A stretch of 64,000 nucleotides of DNA from Istiophorus platypterus (Eukaryota > Chordata > Actinopteri > Istiophoriformes > Istiophoridae), in the NCBI GenBank assembly GCA_016859345.1, contig CM029114.1, positions 16,942,501 to 17,006,500 of the forward strand. The letters run 5' to 3'. Position numbers and translations under genes: made by a program. The notes below the pieces were generated by a model. That model searched no databases. It had not been told where the DNA came from and saw only the letters and a program-made list of their open reading frames with translations. Shown here piece by piece: positions 38,601-50,641 of the stretch; position 1 is the first letter of the stretch, and each line of letters starts with the position of its first letter.

Positions 38601-40180
38601 CCATCAGCTTTTGATCTTATAATCACAGTGTGAACATTTTGAGACTTGGCTCCTCCTTCGAGTATTAGCTATAAATCAATTGCGCAATAGTTTCCAACCA
38701 CAGTGCAGCACCCTGCCATCAAACTGGCTGTCAAAGCGCACTATAATAACCTTTCTCCCCATTCTTTTCTCTCTATTGTTTTAAATAAAGCCATTATTTA
38801 ACCCTGTCTCCTCTGACTACAGCCTAAAACACCATGCGGGTGTTTGCTGAGAGGATGCATGTCAGAAAGACTTGAGACAGATCCCTAAACAAGGGCTCTC
38901 CCTGCTCATGTCAAACATCACCTCCATTGTATTTACCCAGCGAGTTTAGTTTCTGTGGAACAAGCAGATCCGTACTGTTCTGGATTCCCATAACTTCTGG
39001 CAAGTCACCTTTTGCGTTGCTGGCCCTGAGGCTGGTAGGGATGGGCTGGTGTTGTCAGTGCTGGAGAATGTGACACTTATTTGACTCTCGCTCCTCCATG
39101 TCTGCGATTCATACTAATCCCACAGCCACTGCAATTAAAGTGATCACTCTGCTCCAACAATCTTACCTAAAGATTTTAAACCCGGCATATTTTAACAGAA
39201 TGCCGTCTGCCGCTGCTGATTGGCGGCTGTGAGCTGAGAAAATAAACAGTGTTTGAAGATCAGATGAGTGGAAGATTAGATGAGTTAATTTGGCCCTTCA
39301 GGCAGGAAAAGACAGAGTGTTTCCTGCTTTGTGATTGTGGGAAAGACAAAGGGAAGACATTGGATATCAGCCATCAGCCATCGTAATGGTTCATCTTTTT
39401 TTTTGATGGCCCCCCCCCCCCCCAACAGTTTTTCTACCTAAAGTATGTGAAGAGGAACCCTGTGGGAGAAGGTGCTCCCTACCTTGCTTTGGTAAGTGTT
39501 TCCATATTGGACTGACTCAGCCTTGAGGGTAAGTAGAGGAGTCTTGGATTAGGGAGGAGATAGGATTGTTTATTTGGATTTCTCACTATTGGGTCAACGT
39601 AAGGCTTCTACTCCCTAATAGGACACCCTCTGCGTCACCCAATCTGGAAATATCTTTCTGGGAAGTGTTGAAGATATGATGGAAATTACTGACACAATTA
39701 GTTTTCTGGAAATTCATCTCTTTCAACTACAGCCTTTACTGAGACTTAAGGATCATTCTTGACTAAGCTCTTGACCAAAATATTACCACAAAGTCTGCCC
39801 AGTAGCCATTCTGGAGCTTTTGATCGAATTACAAGATCTTGATTAAACAGGTGAAGCTACGCAGTTGTCTTGGAAATCTAGATATTCAAATTTCAATTTT
39901 TTTCTGAGCACTTTAAGGACTTCTCATCCATGCTGTCTTTAAACTTGAGAATGAATGTTTCCATTTATTTACAATTTTTGTTGCCTGATACAGTGTAATC
40001 TTTGTCATTACTCCAAACAGTTTGCCATAGTGGAAAAATACTTAGTGGTGCTCATGATGAGAGGAAAAAACAGAAAACTGAATCTACAGAAACATTCTCC
40101 TCACTAGAATTTAAATGCAAAATTTTAACTCTACACGACGCCATTTTATTGTAGGCTCATTGGTAACCACCGCGATGTGG

Positions 40181-40219
40181 CCTGCTTAGCATGGCCACAT
40201 CACGGCCATCCTAAGCAGG
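40181..40219. repeat. Inverted repeat, 16-bp arms with one mismatch, 7-nt loop
   Basis: The left arm CCTGCTTAGCATGGCC (40181-40196) pairs with GGCCATCCTAAGCAGG (40204-40219) except at one position. The loop is ACATCAC. A competing 9-bp hairpin (GATGTGGCC 40174-40182 with GGCCACATC 40193-40201) uses overlapping sequence. Confidence 0.8.
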
Positions 40220-42481
40220 TGTTAAACCTTTGACCTTCACACACACCCCATACATTCCTTTTTCAAGTTACCACCCCTCCAAAAAGGGGCATGACCCTCT
40301 TTCTCCTTTCCTTTTTCCTTGAGGCATAACTGGGCTTTCCCTGCAACACATGACATTAGTGAGTGGTGACCTTTGAGACCAATACTCTATAAAATGTATA
40401 AGTCATGAAAATGACAACAGGAGAGAAGAGGAGTTGTATTATAGAGTTGAATTATCTAAAACACAGGTTGACCTAGTGACAAAGGGGAATGGAGGAGTGG
40501 TGAGATGGAACAGAAAAGAAATAAATCTCAACTAGATAGTGTTTTTTAAAAAAAAGACACTTCTCTTCCTCCTGCTCTCCATCCCTCTCATCCCCCTGCG
40601 TCCGTCCCTCCTGGTGGAACTCACAATGAATTGAAGTTCCACTAGCTGACCTTTTGTAGCTCTTTTACAACCTGTCATTTACTGTAACACTGCCAGGAGA
40701 CAGGTTTGGCTCAAAACCAAGTTACAGGAGTTAATTGTGGAAATGGCCGTTTTAGTGTTAGTGTGCAGTGGTGGTTTTACACGTGCTTGCTTGTGCATCA
40801 CTTTGCAGAATCTCTCCAAACTGTCCTGGTAATTGACAGTCTATTATTCATAACACAAAAAGGCTTGTAACATGCACAAGCTGGCAGAAATCAGAAACTG
40901 ACCTTCTCACATACAAATGAAAACCAGAAGACGATTTGAATTTACAAACTCAAGTGGGAGGTAAAGAAAATTGTACAGCTTTTAGAGTTTGTAGAGTTTT
41001 TACACCTTCAGTATACGAATATAAAAGAAGTGGATGAGTAAAAGTTACCATGCACTCTAGGAGCAGCGTGTGATTATCCAGCTACAGTATACAGTACAAG
41101 CCACAATGTAAACAGACAGTGGAGCTGGTTTGTTAACGTGTGCAATCACAGAGACATTTAAAATGTCCCAGCCAAGATAAATCAAGACCTGGGGTCACTC
41201 ATCATCTTGGTACATACTGCGCTTATTTACTGCATCTGGCCTTAAAGGCAGACTTTATACAGACAACAGCATGTGGGGGAATGATGAGCGAAGCGCAGCT
41301 GAAGGGGTCAGTGTGTGTGTGCGTGTGTGTCTTTGTGCGTGCACTGTACATTTTTGACTCCTCCCACTAAGTCAAGCACGGTCTCCTATCAAGAGAAGGG
41401 GGGGGGGCAGGAAGCTGCTGGAAGCCATAAATCTCAAACCCCACAGCACAGTTCCTTCACTTCTGTGACACATTTATTGTCTTCTTTTCATTTTACCCTT
41501 CCCCTTATATTGTCTCCTGCTCTCATCCATTTTTAAAACTGCACAGTCCTAAACTTTAACCCGAATTCCTCAATGTCCTTTTTAAAAAAACAAAAAAAAA
41601 ACCCAATACAAACTCTCAGCGTGTATGTTTGAGTGTGAGGGCAAGGAGAAATCAGCCTGTTTTCTCCAATCTTGCTTGGACTGTAAAGTCCTCTCGGGCT
41701 ACAGTGGATGTTTTGGGTCACAAACGGAGCGTGAAGCCAGCAGCAGACATTGCTTCTTACGCAGCTCTGGCGTTTTTCTTGGAAGAAGCAGCAGAGAGTG
41801 GGGCTGCATCTGGAGAGATGAGCTCAGAACGAAACTGATTCTGCCAGGCCTGGTTTGCAGAAAAGCTGATGTCAAGATATAAAGGACATGGAACCATAAA
41901 CAAGATGACCTGTACTCATTATTAGACCAGGAGAAACACGTTAAAAACTGTGATGGACTGGGAACACCAGTGAGTGACAAGATGAACTCAGTAGTTACCT
42001 TAGTGCTACAGGATAAATAAAGGATAAATGATGAGTCATGAGCATTGATTTGACATTTTGTCAATTAATCATGACCACTTTTGTTTTCTCGCACTCACTT
42101 GTACAGACTTTAATCATGAGCTGAATATAAATACGGTTGCCTTATGAAACTATGGGGACAGTGAGGGCATGCTCAGTTACAGAAAGTACTGAGGAGCAAA
42201 GAGGCCAAATAATGCAACACATTTCAAAGAGAAGGAGAGGATCAAAAGGATCAAAATGTGGCAAGAGTGTGTGCATGCATATGCATCACTTTTATGGAAC
42301 ATGTTGTCTTTGGGCTCTGAAAAGAAGTTAGCTCTGTATTTCAGACTCGGCTATCACGAGTCAGAATCCAACACCATCAGAAATGTCATGCTATAAATGC
42401 AAATCAGACACATTAGGTTGTTTTCCACAGCAGGTCACAGTCATTTCAGAACCCACAGTTCAGTCAGTTGACCTTTCACTT

Positions 42482-45400
42482 ACGCACTGTGTATACGCAC
42501 TGTGTATACGCACTGTGTATACGCACTGTGTATACGCACTGTGTATACGCACTGTGTATACGCACTGTGTATACGCACTGTGTATACGCACTGTGTATAC
42601 GCACTGTGTATACGCACTGTGTATACGCACTGTGTATACGCACTGTGTATACGCACTGTGTATACGCACTGTGTATACGCACTGTGTATACGCACTGTGT
42701 ATACGCACTGTGTATACGCACTGTGTATACGCACTGTGTATACGCACTGTGTATACGCACTGTGTATACGCACTGTGTATACGCACTGTGTATACGCACT
42801 GTGTATACGCACTGTGTATACGCACTGTGTATACGCACTGTGTATACGCACTGTGTATACGCACTGTGTATACGCACTGTGTATACGCACTGTGTATACG
42901 CACTGTGTATACGCACTGTGTATACGCACTGTGTATACGCACTGTGTATACGCACTGTGTATACGCACTGTGTATACGCACTGTGTATACGCACTGTGTA
43001 TACGCACTGTGTATACGCACTGTGTATACGCACTGTGTATACGCACTGTGTATACGCACTGTGTATACGCACTGTGTATACGCACTGTGTATACGCACTG
43101 TGTATACGCACTGTGTATACGCACTGTGTATACGCACTGTGTATACGCACTGTGTATACGCACTGTGTATACGCACTGTGTATACGCACTGTGTATACGC
43201 ACTGTGTATACGCACTGTGTATACGCACTGTGTATACGCACTGTGTATACGCACTGTGTATACGCACTGTGTATACGCACTGTGTATACGCACTGTGTAT
43301 ACGCACTGTGTATACGCACTGTGTATACGCACTGTGTATACGCACTGTGTATACGCACTGTGTATACGCACTGTGTATACGCACTGTGTATACGCACTGT
43401 GTATACGCACTGTGTATACGCACTGTGTATACGCACTGTGTATACGCACTGTGTATACGCACTGTGTATACGCACTGTGTATACGCACTGTGTATACGCA
43501 CTGTGTATACGCACTGTGTATACGCACTGTGTATACGCACTGTGTATACGCACTGTGTATACGCACTGTGTATACGCACTGTGTATACGCACTGTGTATA
43601 CGCACTGTGTATACGCACTGTGTATACGCACTGTGTATACGCACTGTGTATACGCACTGTGTATACGCACTGTGTATACGCACTGTGTATACGCACTGTG
43701 TATACGCACTGTGTATACGCACTGTGTATACGCACTGTGTATACGCACTGTGTATACGCACTGTGTATACGCACTGTGTATACGCACTGTGTATACGCAC
43801 TGTGTATACGCACTGTGTATACGCACTGTGTATACGCACTGTGTATACGCACTGTGTATACGCACTGTGTATACGCACTGTGTATACGCACTGTGTATAC
43901 GCACTGTGTATACGCACTGTGTATACGCACTGTGTATACGCACTGTGTATACGCACTGTGTATACGCACTGTGTATACGCACTGTGTATACGCACTGTGT
44001 ATACGCACTGTGTATACGCACTGTGTATACGCACTGTGTATACGCACTGTGTATACGCACTGTGTATACGCACTGTGTATACGCACTGTGTATACGCACT
44101 GTGTATACGCACTGTGTATACGCACTGTGTATACGCACTGTGTATACGCACTGTGTATACGCACTGTGTATACGCACTGTGTATACGCACTGTGTATACG
44201 CACTGTGTATACGCACTGTGTATACGCACTGTGTATACGCACTGTGTATACGCACTGTGTATACGCACTGTGTATACGCACTGTGTATACGCACTGTGTA
44301 TACGCACTGTGTATACGCACTGTGTATACGCACTGTGTATACGCACTGTGTATACGCACTGTGTATACGCACTGTGTATACGCACTGTGTATACGCACTG
44401 TGTATACGCACTGTGTATACGCACTGTGTATACGCACTGTGTATACGCACTGTGTATACGCACTGTGTATACGCACTGTGTATACGCACTGTGTATACGC
44501 ACTGTGTATACGCACTGTGTATACGCACTGTGTATACGCACTGTGTATACGCACTGTGTATACGCACTGTGTATACGCACTGTGTATACGCACTGTGTAT
44601 ACGCACTGTGTATACGCACTGTGTATACGCACTGTGTATACGCACTGTGTATACGCACTGTGTATACGCACTGTGTATACGCACTGTGTATACGCACTGT
44701 GTATACGCACTGTGTATACGCACTGTGTATACGCACTGTGTATACGCACTGTGTATACGCACTGTGTATACGCACTGTGTATACGCACTGTGTATACGCA
44801 CTGTGTATACGCACTGTGTATACGCACTGTGTATACGCACTGTGTATACGCACTGTGTATACGCACTGTGTATACGCACTGTGTATACGCACTGTGTATA
44901 CGCACTGTGTATACGCACTGTGTATACGCACTGTGTATACGCACTGTGTATACGCACTGTGTATACGCACTGTGTATACGCACTGTGTATACGCACTGTG
45001 TATACGCACTGTGTATACGCACTGTGTATACGCACTGTGTATACGCACTGTGTATACGCACTGTGTATACGCACTGTGTATACGCACTGTGTATACGCAC
45101 TGTGTATACGCACTGTGTATACGCACTGTGTATACGCACTGTGTATACGCACTGTGTATACGCACTGTGTATACGCACTGTGTATACGCACTGTGTATAC
45201 GCACTGTGTATACGCACTGTGTATACGCACTGTGTATACGCACTGTGTATACGCACTGTGTATACGCACTGTGTATACGCACTGTGTATACGCACTGTGT
45301 ATACGCACTGTGTATACGCACTGTGTATACGCACTGTGTATACGCACTGTGTATACGCACTGTGTATACGCACTGTGTATACGCACTGTGTATACGCACT

Positions 45401-45627
45401 GTGTATACGCACTGTGTATACGCACTGTGTATACGCACTGTGTATACGCACTGTGTATACGCACTGTGTATACGCACTGTGTATACGCACTGTGTATACG
45501 CACTGTGTATACGCACTGTGTATACGCACTGTGTATACGCACTGTGTATACGCACTGTGTATACGCACTGTGTATACGCACTGTGTATACGCACTGTGTA
45601 TACGCACTGTGTATACGCACTGTGTAT
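42482..45627. repeat. 13-bp minisatellite, 242 perfect tandem copies
   Basis: The unit is ACGCACTGTGTAT. The array is 3146 bp, exactly 242 x 13, with no substitution or indel visible. The printed lines repeat every 780 bases as a perfect 13-mer predicts, and the phase is kept from first to last unit. On the left it starts abruptly after TTGACCTTTCACTT; on the right it decays into one degenerate unit (ACACATATTTACA). Each unit has one CpG, a GTATAC palindrome, and twelve of thirteen bases in strict purine/pyrimidine alternation. The unit lacks stop codons in all six frames, so the array shows spurious open frames of over 1000 codons on both strands. It lies inside ntn1 intron 1. Confidence 0.99.
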
Positions 45628-48600
45628 ACACATATTTACACACATCCACTGCAATAATGGCTGTTGGAAGAACAGACAGTAGCCCTTTGAGGTTGTTGTT
45701 ATTGTTGTTGTTTTTTTAAGAGGAACCTTTTTTCAAGCAAAAATCACAGCACTATATATCTTCTGTAACCAAATGTGACACTTCTGTCTCAGGCAGGAAG
45801 GATACAATTGGGGAAATGGAGATGGAGGAAAGGAGACCCCTCTGATCCCGAAACCCAAAACCTCATTGTAATTTAGTCATCGGTAGAAGGCAATTAGTAA
45901 GGGGAGGGCTGGTCTTTGCCAGAGTAAGCAAACGGCTGACACACTGAGAATAAACTCTTGTTCCGCAATAAAAACCCCAATTTTGCCACACTAATATTCT
46001 TATAAGAGACAATGGTTGCTAATTTTCACATAACTGCAAGTGCAAGTTTAAACTTACAAAGAGAGAACAAATAAAGTTTCATCTTTGTGAAAAAGCAAGT
46101 AAATAGAAGGCTACCAGCATTTTCAGAATGCAAAGACTGCGACACTCAACCAATGGGGAGGGAAATGAGTCGAGGATTTATTGATGGACCCTCTCTCATA
46201 GAAGATTAAAGGAAGGAGGGGGGACACATCTTTATTAGTCTCATGTCCCATTTTAAATGAGGATTTATTCAGACATGGCTAGGACAAAAGTTCAAAAATT
46301 TTTAGAGGGCTGTTTCAGTTAAATTTGTAGAGCTATAAAAACAGACTCCTGAGTGATAAAAGAGGCCGCATGACACTTTTTGGTACAGCTGGTCATTGTA
46401 CTGAATGGATAACTGAATGAAGGCTGACACAGTCTAGTATGAAAACGCTGTGAGGCCAAGGTGATTAAAAGCGATCAGATTCAATTCAAGATTAAATATC
46501 CAAAAATGTCTCTTGCTTAACAAATGCTGCCAATGCAAATGAAAACCAATTACAGTCGAAAGTTAAAAAAATGATCAAAAACAGAAACCTGATATATTGT
46601 AGGGAAAGATCGTGGTAACATTAAATGCAAATTTACGACAGGACATGAACCCCAGTCGTCAGTATAAAATCCACCAACCTTGTCTCCAAGAACCTACATT
46701 TCCATATAACTACAGCAGCAGATATGTTTTGCAGTTTTTTTTTATTATTTTCTTAATAAATGGATGAAGTGCTACATTTATTAATGGTAACAGAGGGGAC
46801 AGGAGGTGGTTAGGGACAGATGGCAGGCTTACAAATCGAACGTCTGCACACCAGAGACCAGATTTCGCATTCAACATCTCTGACAGGGTTTATGCAACCA
46901 AAAACACTGGTTATGGTTGGGGAAAGATTTTTTCTTATTAAATGTAAATAACCATGTTGTGTCTGCAGTGTCTGTAGTGAATTTCTGCTGTGAGTGTCCA
47001 AACACGACCATAAAAAAATGTTTACTAATGCTGTAGTCACTACAAGTAGATATTGTTCTGCAAGATCTGAAATTCTGATTTAAAACAAATGTGTTGTCTG
47101 TGAACAATTTATATGATTTAATATGTATCCTCATTATGATAACAGAAAACCTAATCTGGTTGCCATAACCAGTCCTACAAATATGAATATATATGATGTT
47201 GCAGTATAGTTGTATAGAAACACCCTTTCTAGTAGACGGGTTGGTGCTACAGCGCTATCCACTACCATGGCCCATGCCCCTTGACTTTCCATCTCACTAC
47301 ACACTGAACTTCGGGCGCATTACTTCCTGCATTGGCACTTACCACAAATTGTGAGGGGGGGCATCTAATTTGGACATAATTCCCAGGGATCCTGCTGGGC
47401 TGGAGGAGGAGGATTTCAAAAAGCTAAACAGATCAGTGTATGGGTGTTGCGTAAAAAGTGGCTCATTCTTGTGTCAACCCTCACAGGTTTCCATCCAAAT
47501 ACTATGGCTATTACTGGCTGAGAAACCCTCTGGGTTTTCCAGTGATATGTAAGGGGGTTTGTAATTTATATCAAGAATAATATTACCCCCAATGTGTTCT
47601 TGATTCTGTAGATATTGCTTTATATTTGCTCTGGCAGGAGACAAGATGATTGTGCTGCTCAGTGGGCCAGGAAAGTGGACTATAATTATCAAATAGGCCA
47701 CTTAAACTTAATCTAATGAAAATTACTTCAGAAAATACTTTGGCCACTTGGTGCAGGTTTTTTGTCTTTACACCTTGCAGCTGATTTATTAAGCAGTTAA
47801 AAATCCAACTCAGTGTTGTGCCACAACATTTGATATGGATGTATTTCATCATTTTGTCAGGATTTATCACATTTTAATGGTTGCATATTTCCAAAAAAAC
47901 AAAACAAAACACCTGTTTCAAATATCTATTTTGACATCTGTACACATACCCTCCTGTCAACGCATTCACAACATGCCCATTGTACTGTAATCTACACTGT
48001 TGTGTCTAAAATATGAAATCCTCTGTGTTGGCAAGAGAGGTGTCATTTCCGATGAGGTCACTGGCCGAGGCAACAACCCAAACACAAGCGACTGTTATTC
48101 TTTTCCTTAAATTCAACTCTTTTGTTTCTTTTTTCCCTCTATCTTTGTTTGTGATCGCCTCATTCTTTATTTTCCCACTGACCTTGTTTGTTATTGGAGC
48201 TCTGAGATAATTTCATTTCCCGCCCACTGCTATGGAAATCCTTCGCAGAAACCCAATACTGTCTTTCTTTCTAAAAGTGGAAGCTTTGCTGCTCGATGTT
48301 CCTGGATAATGGAGTGTAGGCTGTCACAGGAGGCAGGACAAAGGCCACAGGCTTTTAAAGCAGAACTGCTGAGGTGAGCTTTATTTTCTCATAAGCGTCT
48401 TCCTGACAGTGCAATTACAAATCATTCAGAGAAGACAATCTGGAGTTTTAACCTGACAAAATTAATACAGAATGTTACAAATAAATTCTTGGTTAAGGGA
48501 GTAATCTGTTTTTTTATTTGAGTTTTTTTTATTTTATTTCACAGTTTCCAGCCTTAAAAAGTTATTGAAAAGAAAATCTTTACTCTCTTGGTTGTTCTGG

Positions 48601-50601
48601 GGTTTTTTTCAACCACATCACACACCCTCCTCAGCAGAAAAAAGCACAATAATATTTAGATATCATTTAATTTCACCTGCAAGTCAAAAATCTTTTAAAA
48701 GGCCAATTTGATCTAATCTGTTGTAAATGAAAGGTTGAATCCAAGAATCTGTTTAATCTTAAATGCTGTTTTGTCTCAGTGACCTGTACATTTTCCTAAT
48801 TTCAAGATTCAGACAATAATAGTAAAAATGAAACTGCATTAGCAACAAAGGCATTGAGATACTCAGTCAAAGCAACCAGTCACCTTTGACTTAGTGTGTG
48901 TAGATATCCGTTAGCCTACACAGATGACGGAGAGTCCTCACAGACACACTAATTCGGAAACAAACGTCTGTAGTTATTAGTATCTCAGTTCATACAAATA
49001 AGAAGCACCGAAATGACTCTGGAAGAAAAAATGAAACGATTCCATTACATCACAATTTTCTAAGGGCAGGGTATGTTTCAGCTACTGTTAATACTCCCAG
49101 AGCTTTGACAGACGGATAAGGCAGAGGAGGAGAGCATTGGGAGCAAGCCGCCTCCTCACAGCTACCTCTGGCTAGGCTCCATCCCTCTTTCCATCTACCT
49201 CTTTCCTCACCCCAATGTTTCTGTCTTCTTCAGAGACTTTGAGAGACAGGAGAATCATCTCCCATCGGTCATCCCTCATGTTCCATCTCAACTTTCATCT
49301 CCAGCCAACAACCTATCCTGACTGCACCCGGGAAAATACGTGAAGAGAAATACAGGGAGGGTAGATGGTGGGGGGGGGGGTCTCCAGGTTTTTTTCTACC
49401 ATCAGATAGACATCTGGATATCTACAGAGACCTGGTACATAATCATTTCAATGTCTCCAAGTGTCTCTTGAGGTTAGAGAGCAAGAGATAGACAGGGCGA
49501 GAGACTGAGGCGAAGTTTTTCTCCCAGTGTCCTTCAGGTCCAGGTCTTAGCTTCAGAGAAAACACAGAGGGGCCCCTTTTGGAAATGAATTTTCACCACC
49601 AACTATCAACTCATAACACAAATATTACCATTAATGACTCAATTTCCTTCAAATTTCCTTATTGACCCCCTGTAATTAGGCCCATTTGTTTGCTTTGTCA
49701 TCCTCTAGTGATATGGGCCTTTTGTTATTAGAAGCAGAGAGGGGACTCACGAGGGAACCTGATGACTTATTCAGCTAAGGGCAGGGGACCCCACAGCTGT
49801 TGAGGACACACACACATGACCAACACAAATCCCACATTACCACTGTAAGTAGCCCTCATCCGGCAACCCCAAGAACCCAGCAGCAGCGGCAATAGAGGCC
49901 AATTAAACAACACCTACTGGTAGCACCCCAAGTCTAGAGCCTATGTCTGTCTTTATCTCTCTTACCCTCTTCTCTTCTTTTGTTTACCCTCCCTCATTCT
50001 CTCACTACATCTCTCACCAGGTCACCCCTATAGACTCCCTTTCTCTTTCCTCTCTTTCTATACTGGGCCTTCTACAGACGAGCTAAATTAGCGGAGGCCA
50101 GTGTTTCTGAGTTTTTCTCCCTGCTCTCAGCTGGACATTGAGCCTAAATAAATTGGCTGTATTGTCCGAGAGGGATCGGAAACAGCAGGGGAAGGGGTTA
50201 ATAAAGGAGGAAGAGTTTTGGGCATGGATTTATGCTATCAGATGCTCTCGGTTTCTTGGGATAACATTGTATATTCTTGTGTAGAGTGATGAGAAAGGGA
50301 GGCAAGGAGGAAGAGAGAAAGTGTGGACTCACAGCCCCTCACCCCACTAATGTGTCTTATCTGTGAGAGCTAATGAGTGATGGATTAACCTGGGATCACC
50401 CCTGGCAAATTGAGATGACCCCACAAAATTTCCCCTAAGTACCCTCCCATAAGAATGCATTCCACTTCACACAGCAACAAATACACACATAAGTCACTAC
50501 TTTTGTGTTACTTTATCTCAAATTATCTTGAATGCAGATATGATTGCTGGGCGCTGTTTCCAGTGATTATGTTTTGAACTACCTTCCAGAGAAACTATGG
50601 A

Positions 50602-50641
50602 TATTTCTGTATTTGATGTGGATGCATCAAATACAGAAATA
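50602..50641. repeat. Perfect inverted repeat, 17-bp arms, 6-nt loop
   Basis: The left arm TATTTCTGTATTTGATG (50602-50618) is the exact reverse complement of the right arm at 50625-50641. The spacer is TGGATG. It would form a short hairpin in DNA or in the ntn1 pre-mRNA. Confidence 0.9.

Larger units (their letters stand above)
27751..42481 (-). other. ntn1 intron 1, 3' part (left of the 13-bp array)
   Basis: No gene was recognised. Contents: two identical GGCTAATTAG homeodomain-type sites (31492-31501, 31573-31582), a perfect 90-bp CA run (32431-32520) followed by a CT run (32594-32626), purine-rich DNA around 35597-35700, a C14 run (39410-39423), and an imperfect 16-bp hairpin (40181-40219). 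Several moderately GC stretches with TAATTA-type sites (28240-28345, 35395-35460) look like possible enhancers, but this needs alignment. Confidence 0.8.

Noticed and set aside
42482..45627. CRISPR array or telomeric repeat
   Set aside because: There are no spacers between repeats, the unit is 13 bp, and it is unlike TTAGGG. It is a head-to-tail minisatellite in a vertebrate intron.
42383..45719. Six open frames of 1046-1099 codons on both strands
   Set aside because: They are the stop-free reading of a perfect 13-bp tandem repeat in an intron. All frames give the same low-complexity 13-residue cycle, several lack a true ATG, and no domain is present.
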